DNA of 64,000 nucleotides from Lagopus muta (taxonomy: Eukaryota; Chordata; Aves; Galliformes; Phasianidae): NCBI RefSeq assembly GCF_023343835.1, contig NC_064435.1:64366134-64430133 (forward strand), written 5' to 3'. Positions 10,906 through 24,272 of the stretch are shown one piece after another. How positions within the stretch are numbered: position 1 is the stretch's first letter; each line of letters opens with the position of its first letter. Position numbers and translations under genes: made by a program. Below the pieces are notes generated by a model. The model did not search any database. It was not told where the DNA came from and saw only the letters and a list, made by a program, of their open reading frames with translations.

Positions 10906-13900
10906 CCCAGCCTGCTTCAGCTGGGCAAACAGAGGGGTGATAAAGCCTTGCTTTAGGTCCCTAGAACATAAATGCTACAGTCAAATTCACTGGAAATGTG
11001 AATACCCTTAAAACAAATGAAAGGAAATAACTGCTGAATTCAGTGCTATGGCATGTCATAAAACTTACTGTTTGCAAGATCTAAAGGATTAGATCATTCT
11101 GCTACCATTAACAGCTTTACAGCAGACAAATTATATGGGCAATATCAAACATCAAACTCAGGGTCATAAACTTCATTTCTGGGAAGCAGAATGAAGAAAA
11201 ATGTATTCTATTGTATATGCAGCAGGAGTGGCATAATTTTAGTTGGGTAGAGGCTACCTTTCTCTTACACAGAAGAGTGACCTGAACTAATGAGCTAATA
11301 TGTAACTTTGCATTCAGATGACCTTTAGTAATGGAGAGAAAGAAAGTGCTTGTCTGTGGGTCTATGTATGTTTCCTCATGATTTAGACAGTTAAGGTATT
11401 ATAGTGTTTTATGGAAATAAAGTCAAATGAAATAGTTGGCAATTTAAAAGCATTGGCTGCCTCCATTGCCCTTTTTGTGTTATGTAATGTGTTAAAAAAA
11501 ATCTTATTTTATGATTTATTATAATGATTTCAAAAGTAAACTCTGCTAAGTGTTTTCACTGATGCTGCAAAAGCCATGTGCAGTTATTTGAGAAATTATC
11601 TGAAGGTCAGCTTCACTGTCATAGTCACAAAATTTTGGAAGACACTGAACTATATATTAGGAAATAATTAAAAAGTAAAAATATAGAAATTGTTTTAAAA
11701 ATGAAGCAGTAAAAAAAAAAAGAAGGTTCTTACTAACACAAAAGAAGTCATTGACAAAACTGCTGTGTGCTATTGGGAACCTGTCTGCCTGTTTATTCAG
11801 TGTATTCTCACTAGACTTGAAAAAATAAGTTTTTTCTCTCTTTCTCTTTTTTTTTTCTTTCATTCCTTGAGGGGGAATTATAAGACATTTCACAGTAAAA
11901 TAGACTATTTACGTAATAGCACTTGTAGTGCTTATTTAACACAAGTTCGTAGACATAAAGCAATTACTAGCATTTTTCTGGTATTAAGTTATAACGACAG
12001 AAATCTGATAAAGCCCTAATGAAGCCAAATCTTTAGACACCAAATAACATTTCTAAAAGCATTTAAGGAGTTTATAAACATGTGACATGCCATTCCTCAA
12101 ACATTGGCATTTAGCCTTAGTTTAAAGTCAACTTTAAAAGCTCAGACTTGTGCTAGAATTTTCAGATGCACTGACATCTGCATGTGAATATATGTCAATG
12201 TACATTGCAAATATGCATTGTAAATATCACCATGCAGAGTCTGGTGGGGATATTACTTTTGGGATTTTAGGCTAGGAGGAGTTACATTTTGGAGGAGGAA
12301 TTTGTGGAAAATACTCCACGCATCAGTGACACGTACAGTCTGAATGTACATGTGCAGTCTTCTCTCTCAGAAAGTGCCATTTCTCTATGAAAACTGGAGG
12401 GAAAAATGTCCTTGGCAAACCTGCAAGCCATTAGTTGCAAATTAGGTGATTAAACATGAACAGCTCTTAAATGTTTTGTCTGGATAGGTAGGAACACAGT
12501 GGTACTAGGAAATGAGAGTCTCTGATACAATCATATATTAGCGCTGCTCTCTTGATGTCTAGGAAGAATAGCAAAGCAGTGAGCAGAGACTTAATTGTCA
12601 CTGCTGGTTTTTTCCTCAGAAATCTTTACAATCTTGAAATTAAAATAGCTTTCTCAAGGCTGACCTAATCACTGTAAGATATCCTTGATATTCAGTCTCA
12701 GTAACAAACTTATCTCAGTGGCTAAATTAGAAAGCGCTGCAAATAAATCATGTACTGTGCTTAGAGTGCTTCTGTCTGTCAGGATCAAAAGTGTTGTGAT
12801 AAGGGTAATGGATTACTCCTCTTCACTTGGTGTAATCACTGTGAGCATCAGCAGCCGCAGCACCTGACGTGACCAGTGGCAATGCAAGCCGTGACTCTGC
12901 ATGGCCGATGCTCAGCCGGGGAAGAGCAATCTGTGCAGAGCACATGGTCTGAGTTCTTTGCTTTGTTATGAAATTAGCTCCAGAGCACTCAACACAGATG
13001 ACAAACTAGCTCATTTTCTGGGTGTGGTTCTCTAGAGCTTGGGAAGGACATCTGCGGAGCCCTCCGAGAAGGTAGGGAGCTGAATATTGATGAGATAGTA
13101 AATCGTTTTTGATGAGTTTATTGCTGCCGAGGGCGCTTTTGAATGATGCACAGCCATAGTGAAGATGAACTCATCTGCCATTAATAAGAATACCTCAAGT
13201 ACTTCTTTATTCTTCACTGAGATTTCTACTGTCATCTGGGAGTCAGTGGGACGTTCTCATTCTGTTTCCTTCTGGATCTCAGTCAGTGGGAAGAGAACAG
13301 GCAAGAAATGAGAAAGGACAAGCAGAAACCCAAGAAGCCATTCAGGTAGTTAAGACATACATGGGTTTTTACCAAGAAAATGGAGGGAAGACAGAAAAAT
13401 GTAGCTTTGGATTCCTTCCAGAGATCTCTGAAGACCAGGGATGCTTTTGCTGCTCAGTTACACAGCTGACCTGGGACTTTGCCAGGGAAGGGAGCAGACA
13501 GAGGAGGGTGTGTGTGTTTATCTTTTCCCTCCTTGGTATGAAATATGTCTTCTTTGACATTGGCACTGTTTGTCACCACATCTGTTTGCAAAGTTACCAT
13601 CTGTCCCATGGAAGGAGCTTGTTCTAATCACAGGTTTGGAGGGGTAGGCTGCTACAAAACATTTCTCTTTGTTTTACCTTTTTTTCTGGGGGAGGAAGGG
13701 CAGGGAGAGGAAGATGTTTAATTTTTTGCCTTTCGGTGCCTATGAGAAAATGTTCCAAATACATGTTTTGTTTCTGTCATGGCAATGTCTGAAATGACCC
13801 CAGCTGATTCTCATTTGTGTAGTTTACTGTTTTTAGTAGCCTTTAGCGGAGTCAGATTGAATTCAAGAACTAACACCCCCTTTGAAAGTGTTGCGTCATC

Positions 13901-14729
13901 ATACCATAATCTTAATGCATCTAGAATTTCTTTAAAACAATGGTTTACAGTACATTCAGAAGCTTATGAAAAGTAACTGGTTCGTTTTGAACTGATGTAC
14001 TGCTATTGAGTGCACAGAAAAGGACAGGCTAACACGTATGTATTTGCATCTAGCTGCCATTTATGTTTCTGTATTAGTTTTGAAGCAGTGAATACAGCTG
14101 GAAGATAAACAACAAGGCTTTTGAATGCACAAAGACTTCAGACAACTTGTTCAAATGATCTTCCCTTTGCTCCCCAGACATCTTTAAGTCTTCTCAGAGT
14201 TTGCAGCTTGTGGACAGTGGCCCACAGTAGGAAATGAGCTAGGAAGTCTTGCCTTTTCCACCGTTTTGTGACTGTTCATATGGCACACTTGGACAAGGGA
14301 CAGTTTAACCTCATAGCTGTCTCTGTGTGTCGTTCAGCATGTCATGATGTGCGCTGCCATCTGAGTTAGTCTAAGGCAGACAGACTCGGTGCCACACTTT
14401 ACCCCCAGGTCACAGACACATTCTAAGTATCCATTGCCTCTACCCTAGATTAAGCCCTCTGAGATCAGGCGTGGGCAGGCAGAGACGTGGAAGCTGGCTG
14501 GGCTTCAGGGGCAGCTCCTTCATCAGGCTGCTCTGTTCATAATGGGAATGCAGGCACTCCAACGCATGTTGGGTCTAGCCTGTTCTCTGCTCTGAATGGC
14601 TCCACGAATGGCAAAAACTTACCTTCTGCCTTTGCTTTATATGCTAGCATTCATGAAAGAAAAGGGCTTCACCAATCCAAATGAGAGTACTGCATTCAGT
14701 TTGGTGCCGCTCATCGAGAAGGATGCTGA
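10906..14729. other. Unannotated intergenic DNA
   Basis: About 3.8 kb with no recognisable gene. It holds an 11-A run at 11711-11721 and a pyrimidine tract at about 11830-11865. The 12840-13240 part is slightly richer in CpG and has a CRE-like TGACGTGA near 12866, but nothing firm. Confidence 0.5.
11830..11865. repeat. Pyrimidine tract
   Basis: A T/C-only stretch (TTTTTTCTCTCTTTCTC followed by a T-run). Confidence 0.8.
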
Positions 14730-15078
14730 TCTGTTGAGTACATTCAGAGTGATGAAGCTGGTTTACATGGAGTGGCTGAGAGAACTACTGTGACTCCTTA
14801 GTCTGGAGGAATCTGAGGAGAGACCCCATCACTCTCTATAACTACCTGACGGGAAATTGCACCAGGGTGAGCGCTAGTATCTTTTCTCAAGTGATTTGCA
14901 ATAGGACACGAGGAAACAGTCTCATGTTGCACCAGGGGAGGTTTAGGTTAGATATCAGGAAGGACTTCCTCATGGAGAAAGTGGTTGAGCATTGGAAGGG
15001 GCTGTCCAGGGAGGTGGTAGAGTCCCCATTCCTGGAGATATTTAAGAGATGTGTAGAAGTGGCACTTAGACCCTTCTA
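14730..15078 (+). mobile_element. CR1 LINE fragment, lacking the 3' tail
   Basis: Plus-strand CR1 from GATGAAGCTGGTTTACATGG through GGGGAGGTTTAGGTTAGATA and CATTGGAAGGGGCTGTCCAG to GTAGAAGTGGCACTTAGA. The translated part reads VVEHWKGLSREVVESPFLEI. The final 3' UTR and octamers are missing, and a T/C-rich tract follows directly at 15077-15125. Confidence 0.9.
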
Positions 15079-15125
15079 GAATCTGTTTCTTTCCTTTTTC
15101 TTTTTTTGTTTCTTTTTTCTTTCTG
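15077..15125. repeat. Pyrimidine-rich tract at CR1 edge
   Basis: A T-rich stretch with C interruptions joins the truncated CR1 copy. Confidence 0.75.
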
Positions 15126-18100
15126 GCAAATGAGGGATAGATGGTGATAAGATTAGATAATCACTGATACTAGTGTCAGCAAAATTTTGCTGGTCAGACT
15201 GCAGTGCAGAAACTTGTTCCAGTTGTTGCTGCTCAAGTAGATAATTTGACATTGAGCATCTCTTTGAAAAAAAGATCAGATATGTTAGTTCCCAACATGA
15301 AATCTAAGGGGAATTACAAACACCAAATATGTGTAAATCCTGAGGAAAAATGTTGTCTTTAATATTTAGACCTCTAAGAAAGAGTCTCATAGACGTGCTG
15401 TGTTCTCTACGTTGACTTTGCTATAAAGTGCTGGAAGTCCATCTCAGCTCCATACCATTGGCCCAGCCCAGCTCTTACCTTGAATCTATGAGCAAAGTCA
15501 ACTGCCTCTGCTATCAGCCACACCTGGTCATTAGCGTAGCTGTAAATGTAAGGTTGTGAGGTTTACTTGGTGACGGCAATCTTTAAGTTCATGTAGAATC
15601 ACTTCTGAGTTGGAAGTTCAGCAGCCCTGGCTGGAACGCGCCAATACAGGTATTCTTATGTTTCCAGAAAGGAGCACCTACAGTGACACCAGATTGGTAA
15701 AAGTCTACAGGAGAGAAGAGTTAGGGAAGGAGAAAACTTGCTTTCAGTTTATTCCCTATATTACAGACAAAATTCATAAAATATCCAGCGATTGAACCCT
15801 GAGTATGTGGTCAGAATTTCCTCTCACTTCTGAATGACCTACTGAGCAAATATTGACTTGTTGACATATAATAGCTGCCTTCAAACAGGATATTATTCAG
15901 CACTCTAAAATAATCTAAAATCTATTTGAAATAGCCAGGTTAATCCCCATCACTTTTGAATGGGGAATAACAAATAAATTATTCACAACCCATTCCTTCC
16001 TTGGTAAAGTCCCAAAGAATTTTGCAACTGTTAATGTACTTGGACTCTGAACTGCTGTGCTGTTCTTTTAGGGTCTTAAGTATTTAACTTTTAAGATTGG
16101 ACTTAATCATAGTCAGTGGCATGCTTTTCCCAGCATGAATTCACAGCACTGAGCAGGCTGTCTTTTTAAGGTGTTTGGGGCCAATAAAGTCATGCTTAGA
16201 AAATAAACATATTAAAGGCAGAAAGGAGAAAATATTTCCATTTTCTCCTAATGCCAAAAGCAACTCAGTGCTTATGCTTGGCTTTGTGAGGTCTAATTTT
16301 GGCTTTAATTGTACCCAATGAGCTGATACCAATGATGAGATGTGTGTGGGTATTATATAAATAGAAAACTTACTGGAAAGAAGCAACTGCATCTAGTTAG
16401 TTTATATGACATAAAACCAACATAGGTCATACTTTTACAACACCAAAGCTCTGCTGACTTGATCCAATATTAATTGGACCTATTTCAGTTAAGACTATGA
16501 TTCTTTACCTTTAAAGAAATGGCAAACATAAATGTTTGAAGGGGAAAAGGGTCACCCCCATGCTCCCCCTATGCTGTCACAGAAGCCTGGTCACCAACAG
16601 GCATGTTTTCAACCTGCCAACAATTAAGTGCTTCTTCCTGTACTGTTTAGGTGTTTTGGAAAGAGATGTCCTCATCACCTATTTTTCCACTTTTTGTTGT
16701 GAGGGAGAAAGGAGTGTGTGTGAGTAAATACTGCCTGAATGGGGAGACTGAGGAGTCAATTGTTTTCCTGAAAGGGGATGAGGGAAAAACTGTTTGCTTT
16801 ACAATTGGAAGCAATAGGAGTTCGTGCCATTTTTAGCTTTGAGATTTTCTTTCCTTTCTGGAGGTGGTCAAGCAAATTGACCTTTCTGGCCTTATATGTA
16901 CTGGAAAATGGGCTTGCTTAGGAGTTTTAAGCCTCCCCTTGGCTCACAGTGCAAGGGCATGTTCCTAGTAGGGCAGGCTTCACCAGTACTGAGAGGGTCT
17001 CCACTTGCTGCTGTTTTGTTTTAAGAGGGAAATGCTTCATGGGCAGACCTCTCAGACCATTGTGCTTACCGCTGTCTTCTATCCACCATTCCCGACCTCC
17101 CTGCTTCCGTCTGTTCTCCAAAAAGTGCTTTTGAGAGGTGAAATGGGATACTTTGTGTATTTTGCTGTCAGTGATCATAGTAACAGCTAATCCCACAGCG
17201 TTTAAAACACACTGATGCCAGTTGTACATTTAACAGCCTTCAAAGCCACTATTAGGACATTTCTTTTGCCAACGAAAAGAATGTAAATGCTTGTCAGACC
17301 GCTTCGGAGTCAGGTGCATAACGTGCTGGATCTGAAAAGAAAGCTTTTCATTTTCAGCCCTGTCAGCCAACAAAGCCATGCTGAGCTTTTGCAGTCACTC
17401 GTATCCCAGAAGGGTATTATACTGAGCTAGCAAATGGCCTTCGAGAAGGAAGGAGTGAAACCCAAGAGGAGTAATTGACTCTGCATGACCCTGGCTCAGC
17501 AGAGCAGCTAGCGTGCATCAGTTCTGCCAAAAGGTGCGAGTGGGTGTCTTTGGAGCAAGCTTCTTGTTTCATGTATCACATAACTTTATAACCCTACCTA
17601 AACCAACCTACCTACCTAATCCAAGTTAGGATTTTTGGGCGCATTTTTATTCACTCTTTTACCTTATTAAACCCTATTGCTATTGCTGCTGGTCAGGATC
17701 CAGCAGTGTCTGAGTGAGAGTTCCTGCTTATTTTCTAATTTGTTCCGAATCACCCTGGCTTCCTCTGGTTTGTTTTGAGAGAGGAAAGGAAGGTAATGCT
17801 TATGGGTGCCAAAGCACCTCAAGATTCAGAAGGCTGAGCAATTTCCACGGGTCTGTTACTCCTTTTGCTATAGCATGGAGGGGGTGGGGAGCTGTGAGGC
17901 TGTGGCCTGACAGCCCGTGTCTCTGCCTGCTGCCATTTGCATGGGCAGCAGGCAGAGTGCAGCATGGGCCTCAGTGAGCAAGGCTCAGCCCTTCGGTGTG
18001 TCAAGTAGATGCTTTTCTGTAGTGTGGTGTTGCCTGAAATATAAAACTGAAGAAAATAGTGGCTGTTGGTCTCTCAAGACCTTGGTTCAGTTGCTTTGCT

Positions 18101-20174
18101 CCACATAATCTGTTTTGCATTAGTCTGTGCTGATGGCTTCCACATAGCAAAGCGTCTTCATCGAATAAACTGAATGCAAAAGCTTGGCATTAGCTGCTCT
18201 GCTTTGCTAACAGGAGAAGGGCACGGTGCTGGATCCGTGCACAGCTGGAACGACAAGAAACAATACAGAGGGAATAAAGTGATATTTGCCCACATCCTAC
18301 AGCATGGTAGGTTGCAGTCTGCCTGCCTGGGCCTCACACATCCTGCTTCAGGGTCCTCCAGCACCTCAGCCCTGGGCTCCATAAACAAACCTCCTCTGCC
18401 ACATCTCCAGTTTCACACCTTGTTAAATTTCTTTCTTTCCCTTTTATATGCCTAACAGATTAGTGTGACCACTGTTTCTAGCCACACTTTTGGAAGGTAA
18501 AAATTCTGCTTTTGTTAGAGCAAATGCCAGGAGGACATTTAGACAGCTTGAAAGCCTGAGTGTTTGTGAGGGATTCTTCCAGGACAAACTCGGTTTGAAG
18601 AATGCAGAGGCTGGGAAGATTAACTGTACCTTCAATTTTCTGTCAGATACAGAATCCCATTGTGAAGATATGGTAAGAGATGAGGGGTAAGATGAGGGTA
18701 AAAAGAGAGGGAATTCCTGATATTTTTTAACCATTTCCAAACACATTATAAATGGCAATTTCAGATCTGCTTGCAGATACATCAATTTTGCAATTAATTT
18801 TTTACAAAAGATACCATTTGCAATGACTGCTTAGAGCGACAGCAGTGATACCACCATGGCAAATGAAAATAGATGGGTCTGGTCATAAAGCCTCTGTGTC
18901 CGACCACAAAAACTAGATTCCCTTTTAAACATAGTATACAGTAACAGACATGTAATATTATTATTTTTTAGTTCCTCTAAACAGGCTTTACCTGTTAACA
19001 GCCACTTCATGACTTGTTTTAAGAGTTTTTCTTTTATTTCCGTATGTTTGTCCTTTGTAACTGAAGAGGAGAATGTAATGGAATTGACTTCCTAACATAG
19101 GCTGAGAAGCACAGTGGGTGGAAGAAGCATGTATGTGTGCTGCTATCTGTAAACTAGTAAAACCATTCTCTGCTGAATCCAATTAATATCTGAACACAAG
19201 AAAAAGATAGTTGTTCACTGTATTGTGAACAACTTCCTCCTGACTGGAGATCCCTTTGTTCTACATGCGTACATCAGAAAAGTCATGTTGCACATTAAAA
19301 CGTGAGAGTTTAAGGAGTACAATACTGGCATGGCTTACAGATTTTAAACAACACACACCTCTATAAATAAACTGAACTGACGGAATTTTACCAAGCCTCT
19401 GTTGTGAGGACACTGGAATTCATTGAAATGACCAAGAGCTAATGAATCTTGCTTAAATGAATAAGCTTGGCTTTTGTAACTACACAGAAGGCACTTGTGA
19501 ATGTTGCTGCTAAGACTACAGACTGAGAGTCAAGGAATATCTGGCTGTTCATTAAAAGGCCAAGAAAGAAAAAGGAGAATAACAAGAGAAGAAAGACGGT
19601 CCATAGCAGCTTTTCTTAGCCCTTGGGATGCAAACTCATTAGTGCGTTACTTTGAAAAAGCTTCCAAGAATGAATTGACCTCTCTTGTGACCTCTGTGAC
19701 ACTCAGTGATAATCACAGAGCTCTGCTCCTTCAATCTTCTTAAAAGGTAGGAAAGGCTTGTTGTTTTAAGAGCCCAGGCAAAAGACTTGTGTTTATGTGT
19801 GCAAAGCAGCACAAATGGTAAGGTGTCATTCGTTGAAGGATGAGGTGTTGGTACAAGCACCTATCTACATTGCTGGACAGTGGAACAGTAAGGGAGTTGA
19901 GGTCATGCTCTTGTTTAAGCACACTAAAAGCATACATTTTATTTTCTAAGCTCCTTTGAATTAAGTATAACCATCTTGCAGTGGCCAGTTCACACTATTT
20001 AACCCTAAAAAAGGGTTATTAACAAGAATATTAAAAGGGAAGAGGAAGGCTCCAAATTATTATTGCAGTGCTAGGTTTTGTTAAAGTAACACTACAGTAC
20101 CAACACAAAGAAAATAGTTAAGCAATTAGAAAAAAAGAACTATCAGCATCTTCCACTCTGGAGATACCACAGAC
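15126..20174. other. Unannotated intergenic DNA
   Basis: About 5 kb without a recognisable gene or interspersed repeat. A short CCTA-like run lies at 17592-17620. Open frames around 16927-18785 on both strands show no family signature. Confidence 0.5.
17592..17620. repeat. Short (CCTA)n-like run
   Basis: Imperfect units (CCTACCTAAACCAACCTACC). Too short and irregular to be telomeric sequence. Confidence 0.6.
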
Positions 20175-20284
20175 TGAAAGGGACTCTGTCCATCACTTCT
20201 GACCTCTGCTCAAGCAAAGGCACTCAGAACAGGGTGCCCAGGACCACATCTGGACAGCTTTTGAGAGTCTCAAAGGTGAGAGAC
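20175..20284 (-). mobile_element. Diverged CR1-type fragment
   Basis: The line CTGCTCAAGCAAAGG...GGTGCCCAGGACCACATCTG...GACAGCTTTTGAGAGTCTCA resembles the antisense 3' region of an older CR1 subfamily, whose common form reads TTGCCCAGGACCATGTCCAG and GGCTTTTGAATATCTCCAAG. Identified by remembered consensus only. Confidence 0.6.
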
Positions 20285-23200
20285 TTTAAAAATGAAAAAT
20301 TAAATGTACATGTGTGTCTATATAGTCATATATATTCATATCCATCCATACAAATATATGTATATTTTAAATTCTATTTCTTACCTTTTAAAGATTCAAG
20401 ATTTTGCTCATTCAGGTATCTCCCAAAGGCCGGGATTTCACAAATTTAAAGCCATAAATCTCTACATGACTGCAGCTGACTGTTTCTGTTGTGGGAAAAA
20501 GTAATCAGTAGCCAAACACCTACGGGGCTCCATCAGCTGTGAGATGGCTTTATTGAGTTAAAACCACTCTTTCACAATCTTATACTCTGGAGGGCACTTG
20601 CAATTTCATATGCAGAATAGCAGCATCATAACCAACATACCTGCTCCCCTCACTGACCTTTGTAAGGAAAGATTTCAAAATAAGAAATGAAAATGAGCGC
20701 ATCGTTCTGAACATGATGTGCCCTCATTTATCTTCTAATCTACTGCAGCTGTTGGTGACACTTTGCTAATGTAAGTTGCAGGTTGCACCCTATAATCTGA
20801 GGGCAATTTAGTCATTTACTGGCGTAATGGAGCTTGAATGCAGATTCAGTCTTCAAAAATTTGCTACCACTGAATATTATAGTTAAAGCTCAGATGCACA
20901 GAGGACTTTCATTTTTTTCCTTCCAAACCTAAGATCACTGCTTAAAATTCCTTTGTGGGAAATTCTTTATCCCTTTTTATGCAATCCTACTAAGAACATC
21001 CTGGCCTCAGTCTGTCATCATGTTAATATATGAGTGATGTGATTTCATCTACATAACTTTGTGCTGCAAGAAGTCATTTTCCTAAGAGCACCTGAGGTAG
21101 TTAGAGGCAGTCATACCTTTAAGGCCTATGCTTTCTAATTTAAAGATAAAGAAAAAAGGCAGTTAGTGGCAACTTGTGCCTTACAGCTAGTACTTCAAAG
21201 GACAGAGAAAAGCCTTCAGTGTCATAAGTCTCTCAGGACTCATTCCCTTGTATAGTACCATGTGTTTATTCTTGAAATATGTTGTACTTTATATGTATAA
21301 ATATATATATGTTTGTACACATATTTGCACCGAAGGATGCTGAAAGGATTAAGGTCTGTGGACTTCTGATAGTAAAACTATAAAGAGACCATGACACCTA
21401 GAATTCACGCTATCACTGCCTCAAAGTCAAAAATGCATAAAAGAAAACAAACCAACAATGCTGCAGATTTCTCTCAGCCTTGGCTCAATAACTAGGCCTG
21501 GAGTTTTTCAAAGGCTTCTATTAATAAGAAGTTTTGTGTAACTTTTTCTTCTAGCAAGTTCTCATTTCATAATGGTTTTATCTTAAGAGGTAACTGTTGG
21601 AGGCCCTCCACCACCGTCTCCCTCTGGGAACAGATATCACTGCAACCTGAACTTCCAGCCTCCTATCGTTACCAAACACCAGGCGTTTTGAAATGAGCTG
21701 AGTGCATTTATGGAGCTTTTGAAGGCGACGCAAATAGAAATGAAGCAGCTATGTGAATTTGGAGAAACAACTCTGCTAAAGCAAACCTGTTTCCTATTCT
21801 TGATTCAGTCCTGCTGATATGTGGGATTAGAGCATGGGGATCTGGGCCAGGCAGAGCACACATCCCAAGTGTGCTGGGCTACAGCACACATTGCTGCCTG
21901 AGCCTGTTGCTGTTGATCTGTGACAAAAGCTCCCCAGTCTCCTTTCCCAGAAAGTACAGCATGTAGGTAAGGATGTGTTAGCCTGTCCTACCCAGTTTAA
22001 CATTTGCAGCAACCTAGCGATTCAAATCTTGGCTGCAAGCTCCATGAGGAGTTAGCTAAGCTGGGTGTGATGCTTGAGCTGGCTTACTTGGCTGTGACCC
22101 ACATAAACTGCAGCTTCAGCATTCCTGCAGCACACAAAGCTTAAAATCACTGTATCTGCTTCTCGTGAATGTAGGCTCTGTCCACACTTGGCAGTTTTCT
22201 TCAGCCCTGCCGGTTAGACTAATAAAAGATATTATCTCCCCCTATGAGCTTTGCTGTGCTTATATCCTGAGATTATCACAGCCCTGCCACTTGGAGGTCA
22301 GGCAGAATAACTCTTTGAGATTAGGTAAATCTGTGGTGATACCAGAAGAAATAACATGAGAATTATGTTCTTAAATCAACAAAACCTTTAAGACTGCGGA
22401 GTGGGCAGTTGACAGCACTTCATAGTCCCTAACTGTGTTCTGTTTTCTCTCAGCCAGACAATGCTCTGCCAGAGATTTCCTACCAGTGAGCTCCTTTAGC
22501 ATCACCCTACACTGTCTTTCTTGGGTGTGTGCTGCGCTAGCCTGGTGCATGGGCAGCTGTTTCTTTAATAAACACCTGCCTATTTATGCTGGACTCCCAA
22601 GCCAGCCAGTCTTCTCAGAGCAATGTCAGCATGGTCTCTTGTTAGTGCTTTCTGTGGACTGAGTGGGATTTGGGAAGTTCTTGTGTACATTTCTTACACT
22701 GGATTTTACCTCTTTACGCTTCTTGCTTACTCATAACAAATTGAGGGCTGTGTTTCGTGCTCCCTACTGACATGGTCATATTTATAACAAAAGAAATAAA
22801 ACACATATATTTATTTTGAGTATAAACAAATGAAGCAACCTGCCTTGCCTCCCCATATCTACGAAGCCCCCCATGTTTGTAAAACAGTGCAGCAGCCTAA
22901 CAGAACACAGCGTGGCTTTTCCTGCTATGACCCACAGTGCTCACTCAATTGCTCTAACCCAGCCATCGTAGTTTCCTGCTTTTGCCCACAAGCAGTGGAC
23001 ATTTTATGGTTAACTGTCGTATTCTGTATGCACACATTATCCTATCCACATTCCCTGGCCTCTTGCAAAACATCCTTAACTGTTTTCCCACCTTTTTTCC
23101 ATATTTATTTATTTTTCTTTCCTGATATCCAACACCATTATCTGGTGTTTAAAAAAACAAAAAGAGCCCCGGGCTTGTAATCCTTTCTCCTTTCTTCCCC

Positions 23201-24004
23201 TGTAGTATACCTCAGCTGTATTTAAGTATTTTCACATCCTTGCTTCTTATGTTTTGTCATATTTCATTTCCGAGATACCCACAGATGATGTCTCTCCCAG
23301 ATGCCATGTGCTATTTGTGTTATTTTTGCATTGCAGTCTTGTTCAATATATTTCCTGCTTCTGTTTTTGTCCATTTGATCTTCAGTAAGAAGCAGTGGTA
23401 TTCAAGACTTACTGTAAAGATTCAGCTAAACTCCCAGTGTTAGTCGAGCGAGAAATAGTTGGGTTTCCTGGCATGTTCTGTCATTAAACAGCATGCCTCA
23501 GTATTCTAGAAAAAGTCCTCATAATGCAGTGTGTCATGTAAATGGTATCTTATTTTCCTATCCCATGATAATATTTCTTGCCCATCAAAAAGCAACAGCA
23601 ACAACAAAATACAAAAGGAAATCAAAACCAGCTCTCAGTGAGTTTAACGTAAGCTAACAGTAGTCAAAACTCACACTGTAACAATGTGTAATGTCTAATT
23701 TAGACTATGAAGCTTTCTTTGTAAGGGGCTTTTTTTAAGTTGAGTTAGGCAATAAAAAGAAAGTTGACAAATCCCTTGTCCTGTAACAGTGAGTTACAGA
23801 GGCCTAAGCCAAGTTCAGTGCATGGAGTCCTCTGCACAGTATTGCATATTCCAACCAAACTTGCAAGTGGGGCTTACTTTGGAGGAGATGACAATGGCTA
23901 TAAATGCAGGCTGGTGCACCAAGTTTGCTTGCCGGGCTTCTAAATGGTTGTTACAACTTCAAGACTTTTGGATTTCATTCCAAAACACCTTTGATGTGTG
24001 TTAA
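20285..24004. other. Unannotated intergenic DNA
   Basis: No gene or interspersed repeat was recognised. Contains an AT-rich run at about 21283-21312 and a CAA-rich stretch at 23587-23612. Confidence 0.5.
20320..20366. repeat. Imperfect (TA/CATA)n
   Basis: TATATAGTCATATATATTCA and following ATATCCATCC / ATATATGTATAT are AT-rich, low-complexity sequence. Confidence 0.7.
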
Positions 24005-24272
24005 ATCACAGAATCACAGAATCACCAAGGTTGGAGAAGACCTAAAAGATCACCCAGTCCAACCGTTCACCTATTCCCAATAGGTCCCACTAAACCATGT
24101 CCCTCAACACAACATCCAGTCTTTCCTTGAACACCCCCAGGGTCGGTGATTCCACCACCTCCCTGGGCAGTCCATTCCAGTGCCTGACCACTCTTTCTGA
24201 AAAGTAATACTTCCTAATGTCCAGCCTTGATCTTCCCTGCAGTAGCTTGAAACCATTCCCTCTGGTCCTAAG
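24005..24272 (-). mobile_element. CR1 LINE 3' fragment, well preserved
   Basis: Antisense CR1 with two terminal octamers (ATCACAGAATCACAGAATCA), then AAGGTTGGAGAAGACCTAAA, CCACCTCCCTGGGCAGTCCA and GAAACCATTCCCTCTGGTCC. The minus frame reads [20 protein letters not shown] then [19 protein letters not shown], which is uninterrupted. It is one of the least diverged copies here and probably one of the youngest. Confidence 0.95.

Noticed and set aside
15592..15625. Possible CR1 3' end (TAGAATCACTTCTGAGTTGG)
   Set aside because: Too short, with no flanking CR1 sequence. Could be chance similarity to the tail.
17592..17620. Interstitial telomere-like repeat
   Set aside because: Units are CCTA/CCAA mixtures, not TTAGGG, and only about 30 bp long.
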